Assembly (NCBI RefSeq): GCF_023702065.1
Contig: NZ_QFDM01000001.1
Span: 310,001 to 374,000, forward strand
Length of the DNA: 64,000 nucleotides
Direction: 5' to 3'
From: Methanoculleus oceani
GTDB taxonomy: Archaea > Halobacteriota > Methanomicrobia > Methanomicrobiales > Methanoculleaceae
The position numbers and the translations under genes are program-made. Below, piece after piece: positions 57,171 through 64,000 of the stretch (the first letter of the stretch is position 1; every line of letters begins with the position of its first letter). The notes beneath the pieces were generated by a model. That model was not told where the DNA came from. It searched no databases and saw nothing but the letters and a program-made list of their open reading frames with translations.

Positions 57171-57198
57171 TACGCCGAAGTTAAACACCAGTGGTTGT

Positions 57199-59070
57199 AT
57201 GCAGCTGGAGCAGGACATCCCGGAAAGAGTCCTGCGGACCCTCAGGTTCCGGCCGAAGGGCATGACGATCACCGAGATTGCAAAAGCCCTCGGCGTAAAC
57301 CGGAACTCGGTCTCGAAGCATCTTGAGGTGATGCAGGCGGCAGGCCATGTCGAGTCGCGGCTCGTCGGCAACGCCAAGGTCTACTCGGTCGCACAGCGCG
57401 TACCCCTCTCGGCGTTCCTCTGTTTCACGAAGAACCTGATCCTGATCCTCGACGCCGACCTCACGATCGTCCAGGCCAATGACCAGTGTCTCAGGCGGTT
57501 CGGACGCGCAAAAGAGGAGATCGTAGACCGGAATATCCGCGATGCCGATCTTCCCGTCGTCTCTTCCCCCGAAGCCCTCGCCGTCGTCGAGGGGCTCGAG
57601 CGGGAGCAGGTGATCACCGATATCTCTCACCGGCGGGACGACGGCAGCGAGTCCTTCTACCAGATGCAGGCGATCCCGACGACGTTCGAGGATGGGGAGA
57701 AGGGATGCACGATCGTGCTCGAGGATACCACCGAGCGGAAACAGTATATCCGGAATACGATGCTCCTCGCCCGGACGGCGATCGACCTCGTCGACCTGCC
57801 GCCGGTGGACGACATCTACGGCTACACCGCCAACCGGATGCTGGAACTCGTGCCGGGAGCGTATGCCTACATCTTCTCCTACGATGAGGTCGACCGGCAG
57901 TTCGTCATCCGGGCGATCGCGGGTGAGAAATTCCAGGAGAGGCTCACGGAAATCCTGGGGCGGGATCCCGTCGGCATGGTCTTCCCGATCAACCGGATCT
58001 TCGACGCTCCCTATCACCAGACCCCGCTTTCGCTGCGCGGCCTCCAGGAGTTCGTCCTACGTCCCGAACCATCCTCGTGGTCGTTCTACGACCTCTGCTT
58101 TGAGGCGATCCCGGAGGAGGTCTGCGAGGCGATCCTCGAACGGTTCGATATCACAAAGATATGCATCACGGGACTGATCTGGCGTGATCGCCTCTACGGC
58201 ATTGCGGGCATCTTCCTTCCTCCCGGGAGGGAGGTTGAGAACCGGGAGACGGTGGAGTCGTTCATCCGGCAGGTATCCATCGCCCTCGCCCGGCGGCAGA
58301 CCGCCGGGCAGCTCCGGCGGAGCGAGGCCCGGTTCCGGAACATGGTCGATTCGTCCCCCTTCGGGGTCGCGCTCATCGACCGCGAGAGGCGGTTCGTCTA
58401 CGTCAATCGGAGGTTCGTGGAGATCTTCGGCTACGGGCCGGACGAGGCACCCACAGTCACGGAGTGGACCCGGCTGATCTTCCCGGACGAAGAGGTCTGG
58501 CAGGAGGCCCTCGGTGCCTGGCGATCGGACCTCGAGCGTTCGGTCCCGGGCCAGGTCAGGCCCCGGACGTTTACTGTCCGGTGCCGGGACGGATCGAGGA
58601 AGATGGTTCTTTCCCGCTTCGTAACACTCTGCGACGGGACAGAGTACTCGACCTGCGAGGATATCACCGAAGAGACGCGGGCCTACCACCTCCTCGTCGC
58701 GGATATCGCCGATCTGCGGCGGCGGGAGCAGGAACTCCTCTTGAAGGACCGGGCGATCGCCTGCACCCGCCGGGCGGTTGCACTCCTCAGCCCGGACGGG
58801 ATGGTGACCTACGCGAACGCCGCCTACCTCGCCCTCTGGGGTTACACGACCGCAGATGAGGTGCAGGGGTCGCACTTCTCCCGGTTCTGGGCGCAGCCCG
58901 ACGAGATCCAGGGTATCGTCCGCGCAGTCATCGACGGCGGGTCCTGGCACGGCGAGCAGACCGGCATCCAGAGTGATGGTGCGACGTTCCGGGCGGATCT
59001 CCTCGGAACACCGATCGTCAGCCACGACGGCAGGGTGCTCGGCATGATGGCGGCAGTTACTGCCCAGTAG
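57199..59070 (+). CDS. HTH-PAS-GAF sensory regulator
   Basis: A 623-residue cytoplasmic regulator. Winged helix at about 1-75 (GMTITEIAKALGVNRNSVSKHLEVMQAAGHVESRL, very like the HTH of the 46009 protein), a PAS domain (about 78-185; NLILILDADLTIVQANDQCLRRFG), a GAF-like domain (about 190-375), then two PAS domains (about 385-510 and 520-623). No kinase follows, as with its relative. It ends at the perfect hairpin at 59055-59080, so the message may end there. ATATATAT at 57161-57168 is the probable TATA box; the ATG at 57199 follows GTGGTTG. Ligand and targets unknown. Confidence 0.86.
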   Translation: MQLEQDIPERVLRTLRFRPKGMTITEIAKALGVNRNSVSKHLEVMQAAGHVESRLVGNAKVYSVAQRVPLSAFLCFTKNLILILDADLTIVQANDQCLRRFGRAKEEIVDRNIRDADLPVVSSPEALAVVEGLEREQVITDISHRRDDGSESFYQMQAIPTTFEDGEKGCTIVLEDTTERKQYIRNTMLLARTAIDLVDLPPVDDIYGYTANRMLELVPGAYAYIFSYDEVDRQFVIRAIAGEKFQERLTEILGRDPVGMVFPINRIFDAPYHQTPLSLRGLQEFVLRPEPSSWSFYDLCFEAIPEEVCEAILERFDITKICITGLIWRDRLYGIAGIFLPPGREVENRETVESFIRQVSIALARRQTAGQLRRSEARFRNMVDSSPFGVALIDRERRFVYVNRRFVEIFGYGPDEAPTVTEWTRLIFPDEEVWQEALGAWRSDLERSVPGQVRPRTFTVRCRDGSRKMVLSRFVTLCDGTEYSTCEDITEETRAYHLLVADIADLRRREQELLLKDRAIACTRRAVALLSPDGMVTYANAAYLALWGYTTADEVQGSHFSRFWAQPDEIQGIVRAVIDGGSWHGEQTGIQSDGATFRADLLGTPIVSHDGRVLGMMAAVTAQ

Positions 59071-59080
59071 GGCAGTAACT
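59055..59080 (+). terminator. perfect 11-bp hairpin across the stop codon
   Basis: AGTTACTGCCC (59055-59065) and GGGCAGTAACT (59070-59080) pair perfectly around AGTA; the TAG stop of the regulator lies in the loop and first pair. A strong RNA hairpin, plausible as an mRNA 3' end or a translation-termination structure. Confidence 0.55.
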
Positions 59081-59083
59081 TGA

Positions 59084-59268
59084 AAAACGCGAAGCGTTTT
59101 CGAGTGGCGAGGTTCCGCAGAACGACGTCCCGAAGGGACGGAGTTCGAGAAACCCGATGGGTTTCGAGGAACCGAGTCTGAGCACCGTCAGGTGCGAGTG
59201 GCGAGGTTCCAACGGAATGCAACGGGCCGAAGGGCAGAGTAACTTGAGCACCGGCGCCCGCTTCCGAG
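59084..59268. repeat. array of short hairpins with GAA/GAT/GTCA loops
   Basis: After the stop the DNA is a chain of small perfect stems: AAAACGC/GCGTTTT with GAA (59084-59100), CGTCCC/GGGACG with GAA (59126-59140), GAAACCC/GGGTTTC with GAT (59149-59165), GCACC/GGTGC with GTCA (59182-59195). The 16-mer CGAGTGGCGAGGTTCC occurs at 59101-59116 and 59195-59210, and AGTAACTTGA at 59075-59084 and 59238-59247. No gene lies here. The array may be a dispersed repeat family or a structured RNA. Confidence 0.6.
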
Positions 59269-59379
59269 TATAAAAACCTATGCCAGGCAGAGCCGCTCCA
59301 CGGCACCGCCCGGCAGTTCCGGTTCGTAAAGGCTTATTGTAGTCCCGGGACACCCCACATCCGTACAGGAGGTGAGGAG

Positions 59380-59880
59380 ATGCAGAAGACAATCGAGAGG
59401 AAGGAAGGAGAGGGGGAAGATACGGCACAGGTCCGGGAGCTGATGCACGCCATGCTCAACGCCGACACCTACACCAGCCTGCAGGCTGTCAGCGCCCTCG
59501 GGACCATCGGAGCGCCGGCGGTCGGGCCGCTGGTGCAGGCCCTGCTCAGCGTCGACAGTGACGCACGCTGGACCGTGGCGATGGCACTCGCCCGGGCCGG
59601 GGCTGAAGCGGTGGAGCCGCTCGTCGGGGTCGTGCTCGTTGCGGACGACGAGATCAAAAATCCGGCGATCTGGGCGCTCGCAGAGATCGGCGACCACCGT
59701 GCGGTCGACCCGCTGGTCGGCACCCTCCGGACCAGCCGGTCCGAATGCTGCCGGGCCCTGACCGCCGCGGCCCTGCTGAAACTGGGCGATCCTGCCGGCA
59801 TCGCCGAGGTTCGGAAGGTGTTCGAGCAGTCGGGCGAGGGGTTCGCGGGCCTTGCCATGGAGGCCTACGAGGGGACGTAA
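59380..59880 (+). CDS. HEAT-repeat protein
   Basis: A 166-residue protein of about four HEAT/PBS-lyase repeats (LMHAMLNADTYTSLQAVSALGTIGAPAVGPLVQALL; SDARWTVAMALARAGAEAVEPLVGVVL; DEIKNPAIWALAEIGDHRAVDPLVGTLR; SECCRALTAAALLKLGDPAGIAEVRKVF). It probably binds another protein. A TATA box (GTATAAAAAC, near 59268) lies about 110 bp upstream, and GGAGGTGAGG precedes the ATG, so translation should be strong. It is not near a STAS gene, unlike the small HEAT protein at 39481. Confidence 0.85.
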   Translation: MQKTIERKEGEGEDTAQVRELMHAMLNADTYTSLQAVSALGTIGAPAVGPLVQALLSVDSDARWTVAMALARAGAEAVEPLVGVVLVADDEIKNPAIWALAEIGDHRAVDPLVGTLRTSRSECCRALTAAALLKLGDPAGIAEVRKVFEQSGEGFAGLAMEAYEGT

Positions 59881-59978
59881 GTGTCCCTGCCCGGGAACAA
59901 ACTCAAATCCTTTTTTGGTTGACCGGGGGGCAGGACAGATAGGTAATTACAAATAGAGCCCCTCAAAAAGAGATTATT

Positions 59979-60641
59979 ATGCAAGGGCCCCATATCCTGC
60001 TCCTTATCCTTCTGGCGGCGGCTGCCGTTGCCGGGGGCTGCACCGCCACCGGGGATGCCGGGGAGGCGCAACCGGTCTCCCCCACCCCTACAGAGGCGCA
60101 GGGGGTAGGAGCAGGCCAGCCGGCCCCAACTCCGGCCGCACCCGCCCGGGGGGATAAGACGCCGCAGAGCGTGGAGTTCGTCGACCCTGCGACCTACCAC
60201 ATCGCGACCCCGACGCCCACGACAACGATGACGAAACTGCCAAACGATCTTCAGGTCTCCGGGGAGATGGTAGAATACTCAACGGCAACCATCGACTACC
60301 CTGCCCGGGTTCTTGCCACCGGGGTCTACCATATTCCTTACCCGTACTGGGATCTGAACGTGAGCGCGACGCCGATGAACGACTATCCCTGGCTCGTGAT
60401 AGAGGTCCGGGACCCGGAGGATCCAAACCGGGTGGTCAAGGAGATCCGGTATTCCAGGTCCGACATACTATATTCCGGTAACAGTTCACATTCCAGTAAT
60501 AGTTCAACAAAAGCGGCCACACAAAAAGAGGAGACATTCACCATCCGGGAGGGGTACGACGACTTTTACTTCGTCATTCGCTCGGAGTCGCTGAAGTCGC
60601 TCACCATCACCATCAAGGTTCCGGAGAAGTACCTCGTCTAA
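59979..60641 (+). CDS. lipoprotein of unknown function
   Basis: A 220-residue secreted lipoprotein: signal helix (HILLLILLAAAAVAGGCTATG) with the lipobox Cys near 21, a Thr/Pro-rich linker (about 25-65), then an unrecognised domain (about 70-220; DLNVSATPMNDYPWLVIEVRDPEDPNRVVKEIRYSRSDILYSG) with a Ser/Asn-rich loop (GNSSHSSNSSTKAAT) and an ending FTIREGYDDFYFVIRSESLKSLTITIKVP, beta-rich by pattern. It could be a small binding or adhesion protein. It converges with the membrane protein gene, with which it shares 4 bp (60638-60641). Confidence 0.72.
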   Translation: MQGPHILLLILLAAAAVAGGCTATGDAGEAQPVSPTPTEAQGVGAGQPAPTPAAPARGDKTPQSVEFVDPATYHIATPTPTTTMTKLPNDLQVSGEMVEYSTATIDYPARVLATGVYHIPYPYWDLNVSATPMNDYPWLVIEVRDPEDPNRVVKEIRYSRSDILYSGNSSHSSNSSTKAATQKEETFTIREGYDDFYFVIRSESLKSLTITIKVPEKYLV

Positions 60642-61225
60642 GCAGGGGGGGCGTCTCCTCCCTCTTCTGCGGCGCGGAGCTCGCGGGCGTAATCTCCTGT
60701 CGCGGTGACGTACTCCTTCCAGGCCTGATCCGCCGCGGCAAGGTTCTCTTTCGCTGTGGTGTATGCCCGCACGTCATAGGCGGCCGCAGCCGACGACCAG
60801 AGGGAGAACGCACGGTTCAGGTGGTCGAGCGCCCGGACGTAGGCCGATTGCGCCCCCGCATACGCTTCCGGGACCCTGTCGGTCCCGACGACCTGCCGGT
60901 GGTAGGCCGAAACAGCCCTGCCGTACTCGGCGACGGCCGCAAACTCCCGCATGCAGGCATCGCATCCGGCGACCGAGAGGTCGGCCGTGGAAGAGCGTAT
61001 GTGGGCGGAGACCAGCTCTTCGACCAGGAGGAGGTCGGCCTCCGATGCAGCCACATGGCTCCCGAACGCCGCAACCTGCTGATCTCCGGTGTAGTTGAGA
61101 AGAAGCGTCCACCCGAGGAAAGCAATCGCTATCGCGGCAACCGCCACAGCGACGGAGACGAGCGTCTTCTTCCGGCCGATGGTAACCTTCGGGAGGTTCG
61201 GGAGGTTCGGGATCTCGAGGTTCAT
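60638..61225 (-). CDS. membrane-anchored helical protein
   Basis: A 195-residue protein with an N-terminal helix (TLVSVAVAVAAIAIAFLGWTLLL) and a long helical extracytoplasmic part (about 50-185). A cysteine pair (CDACM) lies near 88-92. The Ala-rich heptad-like pattern suggests a coiled-coil bundle. Not recognised. It lies 5 bp behind the transglutaminase-like gene, so the two are likely made together and could form a surface complex. The opening MNLEIPNLPNLPKVTIGRKK is a short cytoplasmic lead. Confidence 0.72.
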   Translation of the reverse strand: MNLEIPNLPNLPKVTIGRKKTLVSVAVAVAAIAIAFLGWTLLLNYTGDQQVAAFGSHVAASEADLLLVEELVSAHIRSSTADLSVAGCDACMREFAAVAEYGRAVSAYHRQVVGTDRVPEAYAGAQSAYVRALDHLNRAFSLWSSAAAAYDVRAYTTAKENLAAADQAWKEYVTATGDYARELRAAEEGGDAPPA

Positions 61226-61230
61226 GCTTT

Positions 61231-62184
61231 TTACGCTCCTCCTGCCGGCAGCGCGACCGGGCGGATGTGATATTCAACCGGGGTGGGGATATAACGGAGG
61301 GGGACGATCCGTGGCGTCTCCGATCTCACGCTCCCGATCGGGCCGTCCTGGGTATCTCCGATAGGGAACGGTTTTCCCCAAAACGTCGAGTTTCCCGTTG
61401 AGATCGTGGTGTAATTCGTCCCCTCGACGTAGTAGTAGTGCTTTCCCCCGTACTCGAAGTATCTCGGCGTGTACTTCGCATAGTAGGGGTTGAACTCATT
61501 CATCCGGATGCCGAGGGCCATGTGATCCGAGTATAAGAGCAGCACCGTGTCATACCCGAGAGCGTCGAGAAGACCTCCCATCAGGATGGCCGCATCCTCG
61601 CAGTCCCCTTTCCCGTCGACGAGCATCTCGACGGGGTATTTGGGATACTCAACGCCGTCCTTTACAGGCCGGGCATAGCGGGGGAGGGCTCCTTCGGTGT
61701 AGGAGTCCGTGCTGCTGTCGGGCTCATACGGGATCTGCTGGACGAAGAAGATGAGGTTCATCATCCGGAAGTATTCCTCCTCCGGGTTGCCGGCGGGGGG
61801 AGCAATCCGGCGGGCGAGATCCTCGAGGATCGGCCGGTCGGCATCGGCGAGAGCATACCTCCCCCAGGCGAGCGAGTCGGCAAAGCGCGGTGTCTCCCGG
61901 TGTGCAAGGAAGAGCGCCTCCGGGATTCGGACCTGCGTCGTCTGGACGCCGCCGTCGATCGCCGTCCAGCGGAACGCCCGGGTGTAAGCCGCGCCGCCCT
62001 CCGGGAAGGGAGTCGCCGTCGTTACCGGTGTGGGCGGGACGTATACGGCCGGTTTCGGGATAGAAGCCGGTCCGGGAGAGGCGAGGCCGATCGGCTCCCC
62101 GAGGAGCGCGGGTTTCACTACGAGGGCGACGACCAGGATCACGAGCCCGCCCGCGAGAACCGGGACAATATCCTTCCATTCCAT
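61231..62184 (-). CDS. transglutaminase-like membrane protein
   Basis: A 317-residue protein with an N-terminal helix (IVPVLAGGLVILVVALVVKPALL), a Pro-rich linker and an extracytoplasmic transglutaminase-like domain (about 105-245). The catalytic Cys is in GKGDCEDAAILMGGLLDALGYD, the His in LYSDHMALGIRM, with an Asp/Asn expected near YFEYGGKHYYYVEGTNY. Archaeal members are thought to be peptidases rather than cross-linkers. It is followed by the helical anchored protein and preceded by a small membrane protein, all on the minus strand. Confidence 0.83.
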   Translation of the reverse strand: MEWKDIVPVLAGGLVILVVALVVKPALLGEPIGLASPGPASIPKPAVYVPPTPVTTATPFPEGGAAYTRAFRWTAIDGGVQTTQVRIPEALFLAHRETPRFADSLAWGRYALADADRPILEDLARRIAPPAGNPEEEYFRMMNLIFFVQQIPYEPDSSTDSYTEGALPRYARPVKDGVEYPKYPVEMLVDGKGDCEDAAILMGGLLDALGYDTVLLLYSDHMALGIRMNEFNPYYAKYTPRYFEYGGKHYYYVEGTNYTTISTGNSTFWGKPFPIGDTQDGPIGSVRSETPRIVPLRYIPTPVEYHIRPVALPAGGA

Positions 62185-62258
62185 CTCCGGGGTCCCTCCG
62201 CGTATCGGTAAGTAGGTATGGGCGACCTCCCGCTAAAAATACGTCGATCCCCAGTCGC

Positions 62259-62480
62259 TTACGATGCCCGGACACCAAAGAACGCGGCGATGAACCGGAA
62301 CACGGCGTAGAGGAAGTAGAGGCCGAAGACCCCGGCGACGATGCCGACCGCAAAGAGGAGGAGGGCGGCCGCCGGCATCACCGACGGTAACGCCGGGGGG
62401 ACGAGGGCGAACGCCGCCCAGAGCATCGCCGCGATAACGGTGGAGAGCAGTGCTTTCCGGACGATTCGGGCTTTCGTCAT
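62259..62480 (-). CDS. small two-TM membrane protein
   Basis: A 73-residue protein with two hydrophobic helices (LLSTVIAAMLWAAFALVPPAL and VMPAAALLLFAVGIVAGVFGLYFLYAVF) and a short basic lead (MTKARIVRKA). It starts 2 bp after the stop of the GNAT gene, implying cotranslation. The larger frame from 62699 is shadow of the GNAT gene. No family recognised; it may be a regulatory or anchoring partner. Confidence 0.65.
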   Translation of the reverse strand: MTKARIVRKALLSTVIAAMLWAAFALVPPALPSVMPAAALLLFAVGIVAGVFGLYFLYAVFRFIAAFFGVRAS

Positions 62481-62482
62481 CT

Positions 62483-63010
62483 TCAGTTCTCGTCGCAGAG
62501 CTCGAACACAGGCGGATAGAGGACGAGTCCCCCGACGGTCTCGGCGGCCCCGGGCCGGAGTTCGAGCATCATGAACGCCTCGTCCGGGACCGGGAAGGGC
62601 GCTGCAAAGCCTTTCTCGCGTGCCGGGACGAACCCGAATCGGGGGTAGTAACCGGGGTGCCCGACGACTATGACGACGCCGTAGCCGAGCCGCCGGCATT
62701 CGGCGAGTCCCTGGAAGACGAGCGCGGAACCGATCCCCTGCCGCTGAAAGGACGGATCCACCGCCACCGGGGCGAGAGCGAGCACCGTGCCGTCTTCGAT
62801 CGTTCTCACGGGGGAGAAGAGGATATGGCCGACGACCCGGCCGTCCGTCTCCGCGACCAGGGAGAGATCGGGAATGAATCCTGGTGACTTCCGGAGGGCT
62901 TCGACCAGCCGGGCCTCGCCTTCACGCCCGAACGCACGCCGGATCAGGTCATGGACCGCCGGGTAATCCTCTCTCGCTTCAGGCCGGATCGCTACCGGAT
63001 GGGGCGCCAT
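62483..63010 (-). CDS. GNAT N-acetyltransferase
   Basis: A 175-residue GNAT. The acetyl-CoA loop is intact: LALAPVAVDPSFQRQGIGSALVFQGLAECRRLGYGVVIVVGHPGYYPRFGFVPA (about residues 78-130). GHPGYYPRFGF and the C-terminal PDEAFMMLEL are typical of the YhbS-like group, which acetylate small molecules or proteins. The start GVMAPHPVAIRPEARED at 63010 fits the family. It lies downstream of the glucan phosphorylase gene on the same strand (52 bp) and 2 bp before a small membrane protein. Confidence 0.87.
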   Translation of the reverse strand: MAPHPVAIRPEAREDYPAVHDLIRRAFGREGEARLVEALRKSPGFIPDLSLVAETDGRVVGHILFSPVRTIEDGTVLALAPVAVDPSFQRQGIGSALVFQGLAECRRLGYGVVIVVGHPGYYPRFGFVPAREKGFAAPFPVPDEAFMMLELRPGAAETVGGLVLYPPVFELCDEN

Positions 63011-63061
63011 GTACCGTACGTAACCCCCGGTACTCCTTGAACCTGCCGGACCGGTTCCGGA

Positions 63062-64000
63062 TCACCTCACTCCAGGCTCGGGGCCTGTGGGGCAGACGCC
63101 CTCGACGCCGGCCAGCTGCCTTGCCGGCCCGGCCGCATACATGCAGACCGAAGGATAATACCTGGTGACATATTCCTTGAGCATCCGGTGGGAGCAGTAC
63201 TGCGGGGTGATGCTCTTCATCGACTCCTTCATCATCCGGACCCACCTGTGCGGGACGTCGTCCATCGTCCGCGAGTAGTAAAGCGGCGAGATCTCGTTCT
63301 CGATGAGATCGTAGAGCACCTCTGCGTCCGCCCGGTTCTCTCCCGCATAGGGTGCGCGGCCCTCGAAGCCCCAGCCGTTCCTTCCGTTGTAACCCTCGAT
63401 CCACCACCCGTCGAGAACCGAGAGGTTCAGTACCCCGTTCATCCCCGCCTTCATACCGCTCGTGCCGCTCGCCTCCATGAGCGGGACAGGGGTGTTCATC
63501 CAGACATCCACCCCATGTACCATGTAGCGTGCAATTTGCTCGCCGTAATCCTCGACAAATGCGATCCGGCCCCCGAACCGGGGGTCCTGGCAGTACTGGT
63601 AGATCTTCTGCAGGATACGCTTGCCCGGCTCGTCGGCCGGGTGGGCCTTCCCGGCGAAGATGAACTGCACCGGCCTCCAGCGGTTGTTCACGATCCGGTC
63701 AAGCCGGTCCAGGTCCTCGAAGATGAGGTCCGCCCGCTTGTACTCGGCGAACCGCCGGGCAAACCCGATCGTCAGCGCCGAGGTATCGAGCATGAGCCCT
63801 TCGGCCGCGAGATTCGCGGGCTCTTCGCGCAGATTCGCCCATTTGCGGCGTTTTCGATCCCGGATCCGGGCAAAGAGTTTCATCTTCAGCCACTGATGCT
63901 CGCGCCAGAGTTCTTCGTCCGGGATCTCGTCGACCACCTCCCAGAGGATCGGGTTATCGTAGTCCTCCCGCCAGTTCGGGTGGACCGGGTCCATGTACCG
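63062..64000 (-). CDS. alpha-glucan phosphorylase (5' end cut)
   Basis: C-terminal part, about 312 residues, of a glycogen/maltodextrin-type phosphorylase; the start lies beyond the right edge. It breaks alpha-1,4 glucans with phosphate to give glucose-1-phosphate. Marks: TIGFARRFAEYKRADLIF, GKAHPADEPGKRI, and EASGTSGMKAGMNGVLNLSVLDGWW with the PLP lysine (SGMKAGMNG). The size and DGWWIEGYNG motif fit the shorter archaeal/Thermus-type enzymes rather than the bacterial GlgP of 800 residues. Methanogens store glycogen, so a role in its mobilisation is likely. Confidence 0.9.
   Translation of the reverse strand, partial: RYMDPVHPNWREDYDNPILWEVVDEIPDEELWREHQWLKMKLFARIRDRKRRKWANLREEPANLAAEGLMLDTSALTIGFARRFAEYKRADLIFEDLDRLDRIVNNRWRPVQFIFAGKAHPADEPGKRILQKIYQYCQDPRFGGRIAFVEDYGEQIARYMVHGVDVWMNTPVPLMEASGTSGMKAGMNGVLNLSVLDGWWIEGYNGRNGWGFEGRAPYAGENRADAEVLYDLIENEISPLYYSRTMDDVPHRWVRMMKESMKSITPQYCSHRMLKEYVTRYYPSVCMYAAGPARQLAGVEGVCPTGPEPGVR

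Noticed and set aside
56224-57198. N-terminal extension of the HTH-PAS-GAF gene (325 codons)
   Set aside because: Antisense to the methyltransferase and crosses its own promoter; the family HTH starts at 57199.

Overview
The window reads as a GC-rich chromosomal segment of a methanogenic archaeon, most likely Methanomicrobiales (Methanoculleus-like). The reasons are an archaeal 7S/SRP RNA, aEF-1beta, an archaeal Tsr3, a probable methanofuran-pathway kinase, a coenzyme F390 synthetase-like protein, DUF3821-type surface proteins, archaeal TATA boxes and several apparently leaderless starts. I placed it by protein character, not by a database search. No phage, CRISPR array, intact insertion sequence or rRNA operon was seen.

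Layout. 1-1.3 kb: a minus-strand set (MinD-type ATPase with ferredoxin insert, two NifX-like proteins, a 2x4Fe-4S ferredoxin). 1.5-6.4 kb: a tight plus-strand operon (Lon-family protease, cysteine desulfurase, phosphohexomutase). 6.8-8.9 kb: a stand-alone ATP-cone protein, a CAU tRNA, a membrane-anchored nuclease-like gene lying between the tRNA and a copy of its 3' end, and a DUF5320/DUF134 pair. 9.2-11.8 kb: a large surface protein and a decayed one. 12.3-24.2 kb: membrane functions (SulP, two AI-2E family permeases, DUF1269, cardiolipin synthase), two paralogous SpoIIAA-like proteins, a small Mo-oxidoreductase with a tiny membrane partner, and a pentameric ligand-gated ion channel with extra N-terminal domains.

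24.2-34.6 kb: a methyltransferase, SRP RNA abutting malate dehydrogenase, aEF-1beta with a zinc ribbon, an MfnE-like kinase, a secreted PLD-family protein, two small HTH regulators, a cytosine permease, a glutaredoxin plus ferredoxin:disulfide reductase pair, and a metallo-beta-lactamase protein with a kinase-like tail. 34.8-46 kb: surface proteins, an F390 synthetase-like ligase, an SLC13 transporter, a STAS/HEAT pair, a four-repeat lipoprotein, LemA/DUF2207 and an HTH-PAS sensor.

46.5-48.7 kb: a complete STAS / SpoIIE phosphatase / RsbW-type kinase module, a bacterial sigma-control circuit in an organism without sigma factors. 48.6-53.4 kb: a two-domain nucleoside-processing protein, Tsr3, a structured non-coding stretch, then a 614-residue protein of unknown function in an operon with LarC. 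53.6-64 kb: DUF72, a Cache-domain lipoprotein, a methyltransferase, a second HTH-PAS-GAF regulator, an array of short hairpins, a HEAT protein, envelope proteins including a transglutaminase-like one, a GNAT acetyltransferase and the 3' end of an alpha-glucan phosphorylase.

Three themes recur: signalling by STAS, PAS and Cache proteins without classical kinases; a varied secreted and anchored protein set; and iron-sulfur and redox handling typical of a strict anaerobe. The best candidates for undescribed biology are the ion channel, the sigma-less partner switch, the unknown protein beside LarC, the metallo-beta-lactamase/kinase-like fusion and the structured RNA near 50.1 kb.
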